A DNA stretch of 64,000 nt from Bacteroidota bacterium (GCA_947452905.1 CANGEP010000001.1:372001-436000), one strand, 5' to 3'. Counted from the first letter of the stretch, positions 26,896-35,371 are shown. Made by a program: numbers and translations. Notes: a model not told the origin generated them from the letters alone.

Positions 26896-27387
26896 TTAGC
26901 TCTTCATATTGTCAAACTGAAGCGGAAAACCTAGGTTTCCTGCTCTACAAGTAGCTATAACATCTTGTAAATCATCAATTTTCTTGCCTGTAACCCTAAC
27001 AATATCATCCATAATGGCTGCTTGTACCTTTAGGCCACTATCTTTTATTAATTTAACTACTTTCTTAGCATCCTCTTGCTTAAGGCCATTTTTTACTAAA
27101 ACATCCTTCTTAAAAATCTTACCACTGGGTTGCGCTTCTTTTGAAAAATCAAAAGCACTTGGATCAATCCCTTGCTTTATGGAACGGCTCAATAAAACAT
27201 CTACAATTTGCTGAATTTTCATCTCCGACTCCGATTCTAATTTAATTACATAATCTTTCTTATTTAATTCAATAAGCACGTGTATAGCTTTAAAATCGAA
27301 TCGATTAGTAATTTCTTTTTTAACCACATTCACTGCATTATCTAAGGTCTGAACGTCAACACTACTGGCTATGTCAAAGGATGGCAT
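26896..27387 (-). CDS. yajQ: YajQ family nucleotide-binding protein
   Basis: A 163-aa cytosolic protein with the two-ferredoxin-fold YajQ architecture; some relatives bind c-di-GMP or tRNA. It begins MPSFDIASSVDVQTLDNAVN, the invariant family start, then has TNRFDFK near residue 32, and ends with VRVTGKKIDDLQDVIATCR and GFPLQFDNMK. It lies 10 bp downstream of lgt and is probably cotranscribed with it. Function in this phylum is not established. Confidence 0.92.
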   Translation of the reverse strand: MPSFDIASSVDVQTLDNAVNVVKKEITNRFDFKAIHVLIELNKKDYVIKLESESEMKIQQIVDVLLSRSIKQGIDPSAFDFSKEAQPSGKIFKKDVLVKNGLKQEDAKKVVKLIKDSGLKVQAAIMDDIVRVTGKKIDDLQDVIATCRAGNLGFPLQFDNMKS

Positions 27388-27397
27388 AAAAAATATT

Positions 27398-28558
27398 TTA
27401 AAGGTTAGAAATGGTTTTAGGAAACCACTTTTTAGATTGAATAATAAAAATAAGTCCTAACAAAATTAAGAGAATAGATATTAATTCTGCTTGTGTTGGC
27501 TGAAAAGGTAAGGAAGCAATTCTGTTATTTACCCTAATTTTTTCGATCATAAATCGCTCCCCACCAGCAAAAATCATATAGATACCCGACAAAATACCTG
27601 GCTGGGTAATTTTCTTTCGAAATGACCACATGATGAGAAAAAGAGCAAACATGATTATTATTTCATAAAGCGTTGTAGGATAAACAGTTAGAGGTAGTTG
27701 ATTACAATAAGCCCCCTCGCACCCTGGGATATGCACACCTTCATTTAATACATTATGTGGGTAGGTATATGCCCAAGCCCAATCGGGGATCCAAGTAAAT
27801 GGTTTAGGATTAAAATTGGGAATACCCCAGTCACCATCACCACTCATATGACATCCAATTCTTCCTGCAGCATAAGCAAATAACATAGTAGGTGCCATCG
27901 CATCTGCAAAATGAATAACACGAATTTTATATTTACGTACATAAAAAATAATGGCAATGGTGGCTAAAATTAAACCACCATAAAAAGTTAACCCACTAAA
28001 TGAAATAAGAGAGCCTAATGGATCTTTAATAAGATCATCTATATTTTCTAAATTATGGAAAATCTTTGCTCCCAAGAAACCCCAAAGAGCTGCTTGTAAA
28101 ACTATATCACCTACTCTTTCATGTGGCCAAACGGTAAAAACTTTGGTTGCTGGTTTTGCTAATTTTGCTTTGTCTTTTTCTCTCCATTTCAAATATGTCA
28201 TTAAAGCACCAATCAAAATACCCGCTCCGATATTTCCCTGTGCCGACAAAATATAGGACTGAGCATTGCTAATGGCATCCCCTTCTAAAAAAGCACCTAA
28301 AATTTTATACCCAAACAAAAATCCAAAAATAAAATTGGTAATTAATTCACCCATAGTAGCTGGTTCACCCAATACAAAGCTTTCCTCTATTGGGTGTAAT
28401 TCACCTAAGGATTCTTTGCGTTTTAATTCACTATATAATACATATCCTGATGCCACGAAAGCCAATGCCACAAAGAATCCGAACGAATTAATTAATTTTA
28501 GCCAATGAAAATCTAAACCAAATAAATCCTTTACTAAATAATATAAATTAGGATACAT
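27398..28558 (-). CDS. lgt: Prolipoprotein diacylglyceryl transferase
   Basis: A 386-aa inner-membrane enzyme that attaches diacylglycerol to the lipobox cysteine of prolipoproteins. It has about seven or eight hydrophobic segments, the FSGLTFYGGLI segment (equivalent of HGG), the essential arginine region AAGRIGCHMSGDGDWG, and TTLYEIIIMF followed by the C-terminal GGERFMIEKIR. It is longer than E. coli Lgt (291 aa), mainly through an N-terminal/loop insertion, as is usual for Bacteroidota. It serves the many lipoproteins here (SusD, amidase, FKBP). Confidence 0.93.
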   Translation of the reverse strand: MYPNLYYLVKDLFGLDFHWLKLINSFGFFVALAFVASGYVLYSELKRKESLGELHPIEESFVLGEPATMGELITNFIFGFLFGYKILGAFLEGDAISNAQSYILSAQGNIGAGILIGALMTYLKWREKDKAKLAKPATKVFTVWPHERVGDIVLQAALWGFLGAKIFHNLENIDDLIKDPLGSLISFSGLTFYGGLILATIAIIFYVRKYKIRVIHFADAMAPTMLFAYAAGRIGCHMSGDGDWGIPNFNPKPFTWIPDWAWAYTYPHNVLNEGVHIPGCEGAYCNQLPLTVYPTTLYEIIIMFALFLIMWSFRKKITQPGILSGIYMIFAGGERFMIEKIRVNNRIASLPFQPTQAELISILLILLGLIFIIQSKKWFPKTISNL

Positions 28559-28611
28559 ATTTTATACAAATTGAATAATGCAATGTTAGGTAGAATTATT
28601 GATTTAGCACT

Positions 28612-28641
28612 AAAAAAAAGGCCACACTAGAAAGTGCGGCC
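28612..28641 (-). terminator. Rho-independent terminator after the bacilliredoxin gene
   Basis: Stem GGCCaCACT / AGTGcGGCC with one mismatch and a T run on the minus strand, between the bacilliredoxin stop and lgt. Confidence 0.85.
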
Positions 28642-28688
28642 GTATTTTACTAACCCATCTAAAAACAAAAACTCTTTATTATCTTTTA

Positions 28689-29105
28689 TTAATTACAATG
28701 TTGGTTAAACAATGAAATTAAATGTTGTGCGATCACTTGAGCGGGAGTGCCTTCGATATGATGTCTTTCGACCATACTTACTAACTCTCCATTTTTAAAT
28801 AGTGCGATGGCAGGTGAAGAAGGAGGATAAGGTAAATGATACTCTCTTACTTTATTTACCGCTTCTAAATCAAACCCAGCAAAACTAGTGGTGATTCTAT
28901 CTGGTTTAACAGTTGCATTGGCAACTGCCATTAAAACACCTGGACGACAAGCACCAGCTGAACAACCACAAACCGAATTAATCACTACTAAAGTTGTACC
29001 ATCATTCTTAATTGCATTATCTACTTCTGATGCTGTTGTTAAATCTTCAAAACCATTATCAACTAATTCAGCTTTCATTGGTAAAACTATCTCTGCAGGG
29101 TACAT
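28689..29105 (-). CDS. Bacilliredoxin, BrxA/BrxB (YphP/YqiW) family
   Basis: A 138-aa thioredoxin-fold protein that removes bacillithiol from mixed disulfides. The CGC active site is in NSVCGCSAGACRP, and the N-terminal MYPAEIVLPMKAEL corresponds to the conserved start of the family. The longest frame begins at TTG 29126, but that TTG is part of a perfect -7 box with a correctly spaced TTG upstream, so ATG 29105 is chosen. Whether it is the BrxA or BrxB form is not decided. bshB1 lies 2.3 kb downstream. Confidence 0.92.
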   Translation of the reverse strand: MYPAEIVLPMKAELVDNGFEDLTTASEVDNAIKNDGTTLVVINSVCGCSAGACRPGVLMAVANATVKPDRITTSFAGFDLEAVNKVREYHLPYPPSSPAIALFKNGELVSMVERHHIEGTPAQVIAQHLISLFNQHCN

Positions 29106-29123
29106 ATCTTCTACTATTTGACT

Positions 29124-29154
29124 CAAAATTAGGGATTTTCAAAATGCCTTACAA
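29124..29154 (-). promoter_or_regulatory. Bacilliredoxin promoter, TTG-N20-TAATTTTG
   Basis: -7 box at 29124-29131 and TTG at 29152-29154 on the minus strand, exactly 20 bp apart. The predicted leader to ATG 29105 is about 12 nt. Confidence 0.7.
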
Positions 29155-29221
29155 ATTTGTTTTCAAGACATTTTGGCGCTTAACTTTAAATTAACATAGG
29201 CTAAATGGGCCATAATGGCCT

Positions 29222-29256
29222 AAAAAAGGCCCTAAAATCGATTTAGGGCCTTTTTT
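29222..29256 (-). terminator. Rho-independent terminator after speA
   Basis: Long stem AAAAAAGGCCCTAAA / TTTAGGGCCTTTTTT with a short loop, near-perfect and symmetric enough to work in both directions. It lies 20 bp beyond the speA stop. A second small palindrome, GGCCAT-A-ATGGCC, sits just to its left. Confidence 0.92.
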
Positions 29257-29275
29257 AATATATCTTATGTTTTGA

Positions 29276-30712
29276 CTATCGAAGGTAGCCAAGAATCTTT
29301 AACATCGATTGTGCCGACTGCTCTTTAGCATATACCCAATCCACCAACTTACCTGTTTTTGGATCTTTTTCAACAATTACATGCTTTGGTGAAGGGATCA
29401 AGCAATGTTTAATACCACCATAACCGCTAATTTGATCTTGATAAGCACCAGTATGAAAAAAGCCAACATATAAAGGTTCAGAGTTCTCTCCTGCTTTATC
29501 TTCTTGTTCAGCATCTTTTAGTTTTGGTAAGAATACCTCATTAATATGTTCCTCAGAATCATAATAATCATGACTATCACAAGTAATTCCTCCTAAAACT
29601 ACCCTTTGATAATCATTCTCCCATTTATTTACCGGCAGCATTAGAAATTTCTCTCCAATACCCCAAGTATCAGGAAGTGTGGTGATGAAGGATGAATCAA
29701 TCATATACCAACACTCTCTATCGTTTTGTTTTTTCTCAGCCAACACTTTATAAATATGTGCCATACTCTCTCCCACTGTGTAGCTTCCAAATTCTGTATA
29801 GATATTGGGCATGGGTACTTTCGCTTTCTTACATGCTTTTTTAATATTTGACACAATTTCATTAATCATGAAACTATAATCATATTCAAAACCCAATGAA
29901 TGCTTGATAGGGAAACCACCACCAATATTAATTGAATCTAATTCGGGACAAATCTTTTTTAATTGACAATAAAGGTTAATAATTTTATTTAACTCCGACC
30001 AATAGTAGATATCATCTTTAATACCTTTATTTAAAAAGATATGTAACATTTTTAATTGAAACTTATCTTCATATCCTTCAATTTCATCTACATAAAATTC
30101 TAAAATATCTTTTGCTCGAATCCCTAAACGTGAAGTATAGAAAGGAAAACTAGGCTCTTCCTCGGCTGCAACACGAATACCCACTTTAAAAGGTTGCTTG
30201 GCATTACGTTTGTAAAATTGCAACTCCTCCACATTGTCTAAAACAGGAATTACATTTTTAAACCCTGAATTGATAAGCTTAGTAATACGGCTAGTATAAG
30301 TTTTTTGCTTAAACCCATTGCAGATAATAAAAATATCTTTATTTATTTTACGACGCTTGTATAATTGATTTATGATTTCTATATCATAAGCAAAGGAAGT
30401 TTCTAAATGCACATTGTGCGATAAAGCCTCTTCTACTACAAACGAAAAATGAGAACTTTTTGTACAATAACAATAATAGTATTGCCCTTCGTATTTGTGT
30501 TTTTTAAATGCTTCTGCAAACATTTTTTTAGCCTTATTAATTTGCATACCAATTTTAGGTAAATAAGTAAGCTTTAAAGGCGTTCCATGTTTTTCAATAA
30601 TCGCTTTAAGATCTAAACCATTAAACTCTAAATAACCATTGTCATTTACATCAAATCCTTCTTGTGGAAAGTGAAATGTTTGGTTTACCAAGGAGGTATA
30701 GGTATTGTTCAT
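29276..30712 (-). CDS. speA: Biosynthetic arginine decarboxylase
   Basis: A 478-aa PLP enzyme of the alanine-racemase fold that converts arginine to agmatine. The PLP lysine is K85 in YCYCTKSSHF. Downstream are the LETSFAYDIEI region, the glycine-rich phosphate-binding SINIGGGFPIKHSLGF, the YTEFGSY segment, and the C-terminal VGFFHTGAYQDQISGYGG with the active-site cysteine/aspartate area changed from the E. coli form. It is shorter than E. coli SpeA (658 aa) but normal for this phylum. aguB and aguA, 4-5 kb away on the same strand, take the product on to putrescine. Confidence 0.9.
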   Translation of the reverse strand: MNNTYTSLVNQTFHFPQEGFDVNDNGYLEFNGLDLKAIIEKHGTPLKLTYLPKIGMQINKAKKMFAEAFKKHKYEGQYYYCYCTKSSHFSFVVEEALSHNVHLETSFAYDIEIINQLYKRRKINKDIFIICNGFKQKTYTSRITKLINSGFKNVIPVLDNVEELQFYKRNAKQPFKVGIRVAAEEEPSFPFYTSRLGIRAKDILEFYVDEIEGYEDKFQLKMLHIFLNKGIKDDIYYWSELNKIINLYCQLKKICPELDSINIGGGFPIKHSLGFEYDYSFMINEIVSNIKKACKKAKVPMPNIYTEFGSYTVGESMAHIYKVLAEKKQNDRECWYMIDSSFITTLPDTWGIGEKFLMLPVNKWENDYQRVVLGGITCDSHDYYDSEEHINEVFLPKLKDAEQEDKAGENSEPLYVGFFHTGAYQDQISGYGGIKHCLIPSPKHVIVEKDPKTGKLVDWVYAKEQSAQSMLKILGYLR

Positions 30713-30748
30713 TCTTAACCGGGGTTGTTAACTGTTATTTTAAGAGCA

Positions 30749-30756
30749 CAAAAATA
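30749..30756 (-). promoter_or_regulatory. -7 box (TATTTTTG) of speA
   Basis: Exact TAnnTTTG match on the minus strand, about 36 bp upstream of the speA ATG. Confidence 0.5.
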
Positions 30757-30800
30757 GTTCTTTGAACGGATATTACGACTGATTTTTGAGGGTAATCAAA

Positions 30801-30840
30801 TAAAACAAAATGCCCCCATTTATGGAGGCATTTTGTTTTA
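30801..30840. terminator. Terminator after rplT with unusually long stem
   Basis: The arms TAAAACAAAATGCC / GGCATTTTGTTTTA pair perfectly over 14 bp, and a further CCAT/ATGG pairs inside. A and T runs on both sides make it bidirectional, though the gene to its right end (speA) is divergent in position, so its main role is ending rplT. Confidence 0.88.
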
Positions 30841-30853
30841 TAAAGCAAGTAAA

Positions 30854-31198
30854 TTATTTAACTGATTGAACTAAAGCTTTGAAAGTTGCTGGCTCGTTCA
30901 TTGCTAAATCGGCCAATACTTTACGGTTTAAATCAGAACCTTTTTTAGCTAATAAGTTAATGAATTGGCTATACGTTAAACCTTCTTCTCTTACTGCGGC
31001 GTTAATACGAGCAATCCATAAAGTACGGTATTCACGCTTTTTTAATTTACGACCTACATAAGAGTAAGTTAAACCTTTCTCTAATACGTTTTTGGCAACG
31101 GTATATACGTTTTTACGCTTACCATAAAAGCCTTTGGCTTGGTCTAATATCTTTTTTCTTCTTGCTCTAGATGCAACGGCATTTTTTGAACGTGGCAT
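30854..31198 (-). CDS. rplT: Ribosomal protein bL20
   Basis: A 114-aa large-subunit protein needed for early 50S assembly. It starts [20 protein letters not shown], continues with [18 protein letters not shown], and has [24 protein letters not shown], all diagnostic. In several phyla it represses its own operon. It follows rpmI after an 85-bp gap with no terminator. Confidence 0.98.
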   Translation of the reverse strand: MPRSKNAVASRARRKKILDQAKGFYGKRKNVYTVAKNVLEKGLTYSYVGRKLKKREYRTLWIARINAAVREEGLTYSQFINLLAKKGSDLNRKVLADLAMNEPATFKALVQSVK

Positions 31199-31283
31199 AA
31201 TTAATATTTTTTTGAATCTACGTCTAGTAAGACTTTGACTCGGTTAATTTAAATGATGGTTAACTGAATAAATTAATCGGATA

Positions 31284-31484
31284 TTATCCTTTTAATCTTA
31301 ATAAACGTAAAACGAAATCCTTGTTGGTTGAACCTACAAGACCTTTCATTCTCATAGCTCTTTTACGCTTGGTTGATTTTTTAGTAAGGATGTGTCTTTT
31401 GAACGCTTTTTGGAAGGTGATTTCACCAGTTCCAGTAACTTTAAAACGCTTCTTTGCGCTTGAGTTAGTTTTTACTTTTGGCAT
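31284..31484 (-). CDS. rpmI: Ribosomal protein bL35
   Basis: A 66-aa basic large-subunit protein. The start [20 protein letters not shown] is the family signature, followed by [16 protein letters not shown]. The frame is open further upstream, but that extension would be encoded by the GC-rich leader, so ATG 31484 is used. It forms the usual infC-rpmI-rplT cluster. Confidence 0.97.
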   Translation of the reverse strand: MPKVKTNSSAKKRFKVTGTGEITFQKAFKRHILTKKSTKRKRAMRMKGLVGSTNKDFVLRLLRLKG

Positions 31485-31590
31485 TATTATAATCTTAACG
31501 ATTACTCCCTGCTGGCGGTCTTGCACGGGCGAGACACTTTTTGAGCCATGTGGGAAATGGACGGCGAAGGTAGTTCAAATAGGATATATA
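31485..31590 (-). promoter_or_regulatory. Structured GC-rich leader of rpmI-rplT
   Basis: About 100 nt between the infC terminator and rpmI. Over 31506-31570 I count roughly 60% G+C, far above the surroundings. On the minus strand it can form CCAT/ATGG, GTCT/AGAC, CTC/GAG and, next to the start codon, AATC/GATT helices. A candidate bL20-binding autoregulatory leader. The promoter is unclear; a near-match TTTCTTTG lies at 31592-31599. Confidence 0.5.
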
Positions 31591-31595
31591 GCAAA

Positions 31596-31625
31596 GAAAA
31601 AAGCCTCCAAAATGAAGGCTTTTGT
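31596..31625 (-). terminator. Terminator between infC and rpmI
   Basis: Stem AAAGCCT / AGGCTTT with a short interior helix and T run on the minus strand, directly after infC. It may act as an attenuator, because rpmI-rplT follow in the same direction. Confidence 0.82.
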
Positions 31626-31631
31626 TAAAAA

Positions 31632-32213
31632 TTAGGTTGTTGGCTTCTTTTTACCCCCCGTTTTAGGCTGAAAAATGGCAAACATTCTCTTTCCTTCTAA
31701 TTTAGGCATACTTTCTAAGGTTCCCGCTTCTGCTAATCTTTCGGCAAATTTTAATAAAAGTAATTGACCACGATCTTGGAACATGATCGCACGACCTTTA
31801 AACTGAACATAGGCTTTGACCTTATTCCCGTCTTGTAAAAATTTTTCGGCATGCTTGGCTTTAAAATCAAAGTCATGATCGTCGGTACCTGGCGTAAAAC
31901 GAATCTCTTTAATTTCTGATTGCTTTGAGTTCGCTTTCATCTCTTTTTCCTTACGCTTTTTCTCGTAAAGAAACTTTTTATAATCAATCACTTTACATAC
32001 AGGAGGATTGGCTGTTGGAGATATCTCTACTAAGTCCAAACCTTGTTCTGCAGCGATTTTGAGCGCTTCTTGTGTGTTGTAAACTCCTACGGTGATATTA
32101 TCACCTACTAATCGTATTTCTGGAACTCTAATTCGATCATTAATACGATGTTCTGGTTCTTGTTGTCTTTGAAACCTTGGGTTAAATCTGGGTCCTCTGT
32201 TCGGTAATGCCAT
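31632..32213 (-). CDS. infC: Translation initiation factor IF-3
   Basis: A 193-aa factor that keeps the ribosomal subunits apart and checks the start codon. The N domain has RINDRIRVPEIRLVG, the linker is the lysine-rich KKRKEKEMKANSKQ, and the C domain has IRFTPGTDDHDFDFKAKHAEKFL and QFKGRAIMFQDRG. It has an ordinary ATG start here, rather than the AUU used for autoregulation in E. coli. It lies 42 bp downstream of thrS. Confidence 0.97.
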   Translation of the reverse strand: MALPNRGPRFNPRFQRQQEPEHRINDRIRVPEIRLVGDNITVGVYNTQEALKIAAEQGLDLVEISPTANPPVCKVIDYKKFLYEKKRKEKEMKANSKQSEIKEIRFTPGTDDHDFDFKAKHAEKFLQDGNKVKAYVQFKGRAIMFQDRGQLLLLKFAERLAEAGTLESMPKLEGKRMFAIFQPKTGGKKKPTT

Positions 32214-32255
32214 TAATTGTGTAAACGTTGTTGATGTGATGTAAAGATAGTTAGT

Positions 32256-34196
32256 TTATGCTTCCGGCGCCATTCTTTGTGCAATTTCTTCAATTACCTG
32301 TGAAATAAACACCGATTTATCCATCATACCAAGGTCTCCCTTGCCCTGACGACGCACAGAAAGTTTACTTTCGGCTACTTCTTTCTCGCCAATTACTAAC
32401 ATATAAGGCACTTTCATCATTTCGGTATCTCGGATTTTCTTGCCAATTTTTTCATTTCTGTCATCCACTTCCACTCTCACCCCTGCTTTCTTTAATTCGG
32501 CAAATACTTCCTGAGCATAAGGCATGAACTTGTCACTGATGGGTAATACTTTCACTTGTAAAGGAGCTAACCAAACTGGGAATTTACCTGCATAATGTTC
32601 TAATAAAAATCCAATGAAACGTTCATGCGTTCCCAAAGGTGCGCGATGTATAATTAACGGAGACTCAGGCTCGTTATCCTTGTTAGTGAAATTTAAATTG
32701 AAGCGTTTTCCTTGAGCAAAATCGACCTGGTTGGTGGCAAGTGTAAACTCTCTGCCAATAACACTCCAAATTTGAACGTCTATCTTTGGGCCGTAAAAAG
32801 CACCCTCATCTTGGACTTCTACAAAGGGGGTACCTGTTTCAATTAATACCTCACGCACCATGGCTTCGGTTTGTAACCATAGCTCCGGTTCGTTAATATA
32901 TTTTTGGCCTAATTTACTTGGCTCATGTAAACTTAAGCGCATTACGTATTTATCAATACCAAAGATTTTAAAATACTTAAGGTACATTTCATTCACTGCC
33001 TTAAACTCTTGTGCAAATTGTTCTTTGGTACAATAAATATGCGCATCATTCATATGTAAACAACGTACACGCATCAGCCCAAATAATTCCCCCGACTGTT
33101 CATATCGATAACAAGTACCATACTCCGCTAAACGAAGCGGCATATCCTTATAACTTTTGGGTTCGGCATCAAAAATTTTATGGTGATGCGGACAGTTCAT
33201 CGCTTTTAGATAATATTTAGTACCATCTAATTCCATGGGCGGGAACATACTATCTTGGTAATAAGGAAGGTGGCCACTGGTAATATACATGCTCTCTTTG
33301 GCAATATGTGGCGTAACTACACGCTTGTAACCAGCTGCCTCTTCGGTTTCTTTGGCTAATCGCTCCAACTCTTCGATAATGATAGTACCATTTGGCATCC
33401 ACAAAGGAAGACCTGGTCCCACATCATCATCCATGGTATAAATACCTAATTCTTTACCAAGTTTGCGGTGATCTCTTTTTTTAGCTTCCTCTAACATTAA
33501 CAAGTACTCATCCAATTCTTTTTGATTGGGGAAAGTAACTCCATAAACTCTTGTTAACATTTTGTTTTTCTCATCCCCTTTCCAAAAAGCACCAGCAATA
33601 TTGGTAATCTTGATGGCTTTAATGGCACCTGTATTGGGAATATGAGGCCCACGACACAAATCGGTAAATTGACCTTGTGTGTAAAAAGTTATGGTACCGT
33701 CTTCTAAGCCAGACAATAAATCCAATTTATATTCATCTCCTTTTTCTGTAAAGTAAGCTACCGCTTCTGCCTTTGACATTTCTTTGCGTATATAGGCATT
33801 GGCTTGCTTTGCTAACTCATTCATCTTTTTTTCTAAAATGGCAACATCTTCTTCTTTTAATGTTTTGCCCCCTAAATCTATATCATAATAAAAACCTTTT
33901 TCTAAAGCGGGTCCCACCCAAAATTTAGCACCAGGAAACTGAATTTCCACCGCTTCCGCTAATAAGTGAGCCGAAGAATGCCAAAAAGTATTTTTACCAT
34001 CTGCGTCGTCCCAGGTTAATAATTTTAAAGCCGCATCGGAATGAATTGGACGCGTAGCATCCCACACTTCACCATTTACAGAAGCTGCCAATACTTTTTT
34101 TGCCAAGCCTTCGCTTATAGATTTGGCTATGCCTAAAGCAGAGATACCTTTTTCATAGGATCTAACTGCACCGTCTGGAAATTGAATTTGAACCAT
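32256..34196 (-). CDS. thrS: Threonyl-tRNA synthetase
   Basis: A 646-aa class II synthetase of full length. Domains in order are TGS (residues 1-62), the second editing domain with HSSAHLLAEAVEI and later TDLCRGPHIPNTG, the catalytic core with zinc ligand Cys in AMNCPHHHKIF, motif 2 near RYEQSGELFGLMRVR, and the anticodon-binding domain starting at LAPLQVKVLPI. A near-match -7 box (TATCTTCG, 34219-34226, minus) precedes it. thrS-infC-rpmI-rplT is the standard gene order. Confidence 0.98.
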   Translation of the reverse strand: MVQIQFPDGAVRSYEKGISALGIAKSISEGLAKKVLAASVNGEVWDATRPIHSDAALKLLTWDDADGKNTFWHSSAHLLAEAVEIQFPGAKFWVGPALEKGFYYDIDLGGKTLKEEDVAILEKKMNELAKQANAYIRKEMSKAEAVAYFTEKGDEYKLDLLSGLEDGTITFYTQGQFTDLCRGPHIPNTGAIKAIKITNIAGAFWKGDEKNKMLTRVYGVTFPNQKELDEYLLMLEEAKKRDHRKLGKELGIYTMDDDVGPGLPLWMPNGTIIIEELERLAKETEEAAGYKRVVTPHIAKESMYITSGHLPYYQDSMFPPMELDGTKYYLKAMNCPHHHKIFDAEPKSYKDMPLRLAEYGTCYRYEQSGELFGLMRVRCLHMNDAHIYCTKEQFAQEFKAVNEMYLKYFKIFGIDKYVMRLSLHEPSKLGQKYINEPELWLQTEAMVREVLIETGTPFVEVQDEGAFYGPKIDVQIWSVIGREFTLATNQVDFAQGKRFNLNFTNKDNEPESPLIIHRAPLGTHERFIGFLLEHYAGKFPVWLAPLQVKVLPISDKFMPYAQEVFAELKKAGVRVEVDDRNEKIGKKIRDTEMMKVPYMLVIGEKEVAESKLSVRRQGKGDLGMMDKSVFISQVIEEIAQRMAPEA

Positions 34197-34273
34197 GTTT
34201 TATATCTAAATAAGGTTGCGAAGATAACAAAAAAGCACTTCTTTATACATCAAAAACTACAGGGATTTATGCT

Positions 34274-34281
34274 TAAATTTG
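34274..34281 (+). promoter_or_regulatory. -7 box (TAAATTTG), possible leaderless start
   Basis: Exact TAnnTTTG match ending 4 bp before the ATG at 34286, the same geometry as at 13680-13692. Confidence 0.5.
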
Positions 34282-34285
34282 TTGA

Positions 34286-35371
34286 ATGCGTGCATTTTAC
34301 AATATTCTATCTCTGTTATTTTTATGCCAGCCCCTATTTTCTCAAGAATTAACGGGCCAATGGAAGGGATATTTTACGCCTAATGCCGAGTTAAATGGTA
34401 AAATATACAATTATGAGATAAACATTAAAGAGTCCAACACTCATGAAATTATAGCAAATACCCTATCTCGATTTACCGCTTTCTCCTTAGCTAAAGCAAT
34501 CGCCAAAGGCAGGCATAATTTAAATACCCATCAAGTGAGTATCGAAGAGACAAAGTTTGATAATGTTAAATTAGAATCGGCCACACAGGCTTGTTTGATG
34601 ACCAATTATTTAACACATAGTGAAATTAGAGGATTCGAAATTTTACAAGGAAATTACACTTCTATAAACACGTTAACAGGCAAAGATTGCGGTGGTGGAA
34701 CAGTATATTTGGAACGCGCTTTACCAGTGGTAAAAATTAAAAATAACAAAGTTGTTGTTACACCTACTGACACAAAACAATTGGCAAAAAACACCAATAC
34801 TCAGAAAAATAATACAGCAGGTAAAAAAATAGCCACTACTGATATAGTTATGGATAAACCAATTAATGGTAATACTAAGACTATTGTCAATGAAAAATTA
34901 TTGCCTGAGGATTTAGTGGTTGAAAATAAAAATCCCATTATAACAAAAGCTATAAAAGAGGAAGCGAAAGAATCTAAAGACCCCATTGATCTTGAGCCTA
35001 TGCCTTGGCTATTAATTAGTAGAGAAAATAAACTAGTAAAAAAGATTATCACCCATGAAAAAAATATAAGTATCGATTTATATGACAATGGTACCATTGA
35101 TAATGATACTGTAATTGTATTTGATAACCGACATTTAATAGTTAATAAAAAAAGGTTGGGTTATAAAGCCATTCACTTTGAAGTAAACTTTACCGACAAT
35201 CAAAAAACACACGATGTAATTATAGTAGCACATAATATGGGGTCTGTTCCTCCTAATACGGCATTGATGGTGTTAAAAGAAGCAGATAAAAGGCAAGAAT
35301 TATTTATTACATCTACCAACACAGAAAACGCAAAAATAATTATTGAATATCAAGCTCCGAAAATAAATTAA
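34286..35371 (+). CDS. Exported protein of unknown function with C-terminal beta-rich domain
   Basis: A 361-aa protein I cannot assign. A signal peptide (FYNILSLLFLCQPLFSQ) is followed by ELTGQWKGYFTP and a ~130-residue N-terminal domain. Next comes a low-complexity Lys/Asn/Thr-rich linker (about residues 150-235), then a C-terminal ~115-residue domain with LYDNGTIDNDTVIVFDNR and VPPNTALMVLKEADKRQEL. From memory, similar DNG-x-I-D-x-D ... PPNTALM domains recur at the C termini of Bacteroidota envelope proteins, but I cannot name a family. The gene may be leaderless and overlaps the next gene tail to tail by 4 bp. Confidence 0.7.
   Translation: MRAFYNILSLLFLCQPLFSQELTGQWKGYFTPNAELNGKIYNYEINIKESNTHEIIANTLSRFTAFSLAKAIAKGRHNLNTHQVSIEETKFDNVKLESATQACLMTNYLTHSEIRGFEILQGNYTSINTLTGKDCGGGTVYLERALPVVKIKNNKVVVTPTDTKQLAKNTNTQKNNTAGKKIATTDIVMDKPINGNTKTIVNEKLLPEDLVVENKNPIITKAIKEEAKESKDPIDLEPMPWLLISRENKLVKKIITHEKNISIDLYDNGTIDNDTVIVFDNRHLIVNKKRLGYKAIHFEVNFTDNQKTHDVIIVAHNMGSVPPNTALMVLKEADKRQELFITSTNTENAKIIIEYQAPKIN

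Noticed and set aside
28620..29256. Shared GGCTAAA/GGCC-rich motif between 26869-26889 and 29195-29256 as a dispersed repeat
   Set aside because: The similarity is short and mostly reflects GGCC cores of hairpins; not enough to call a repeat family.
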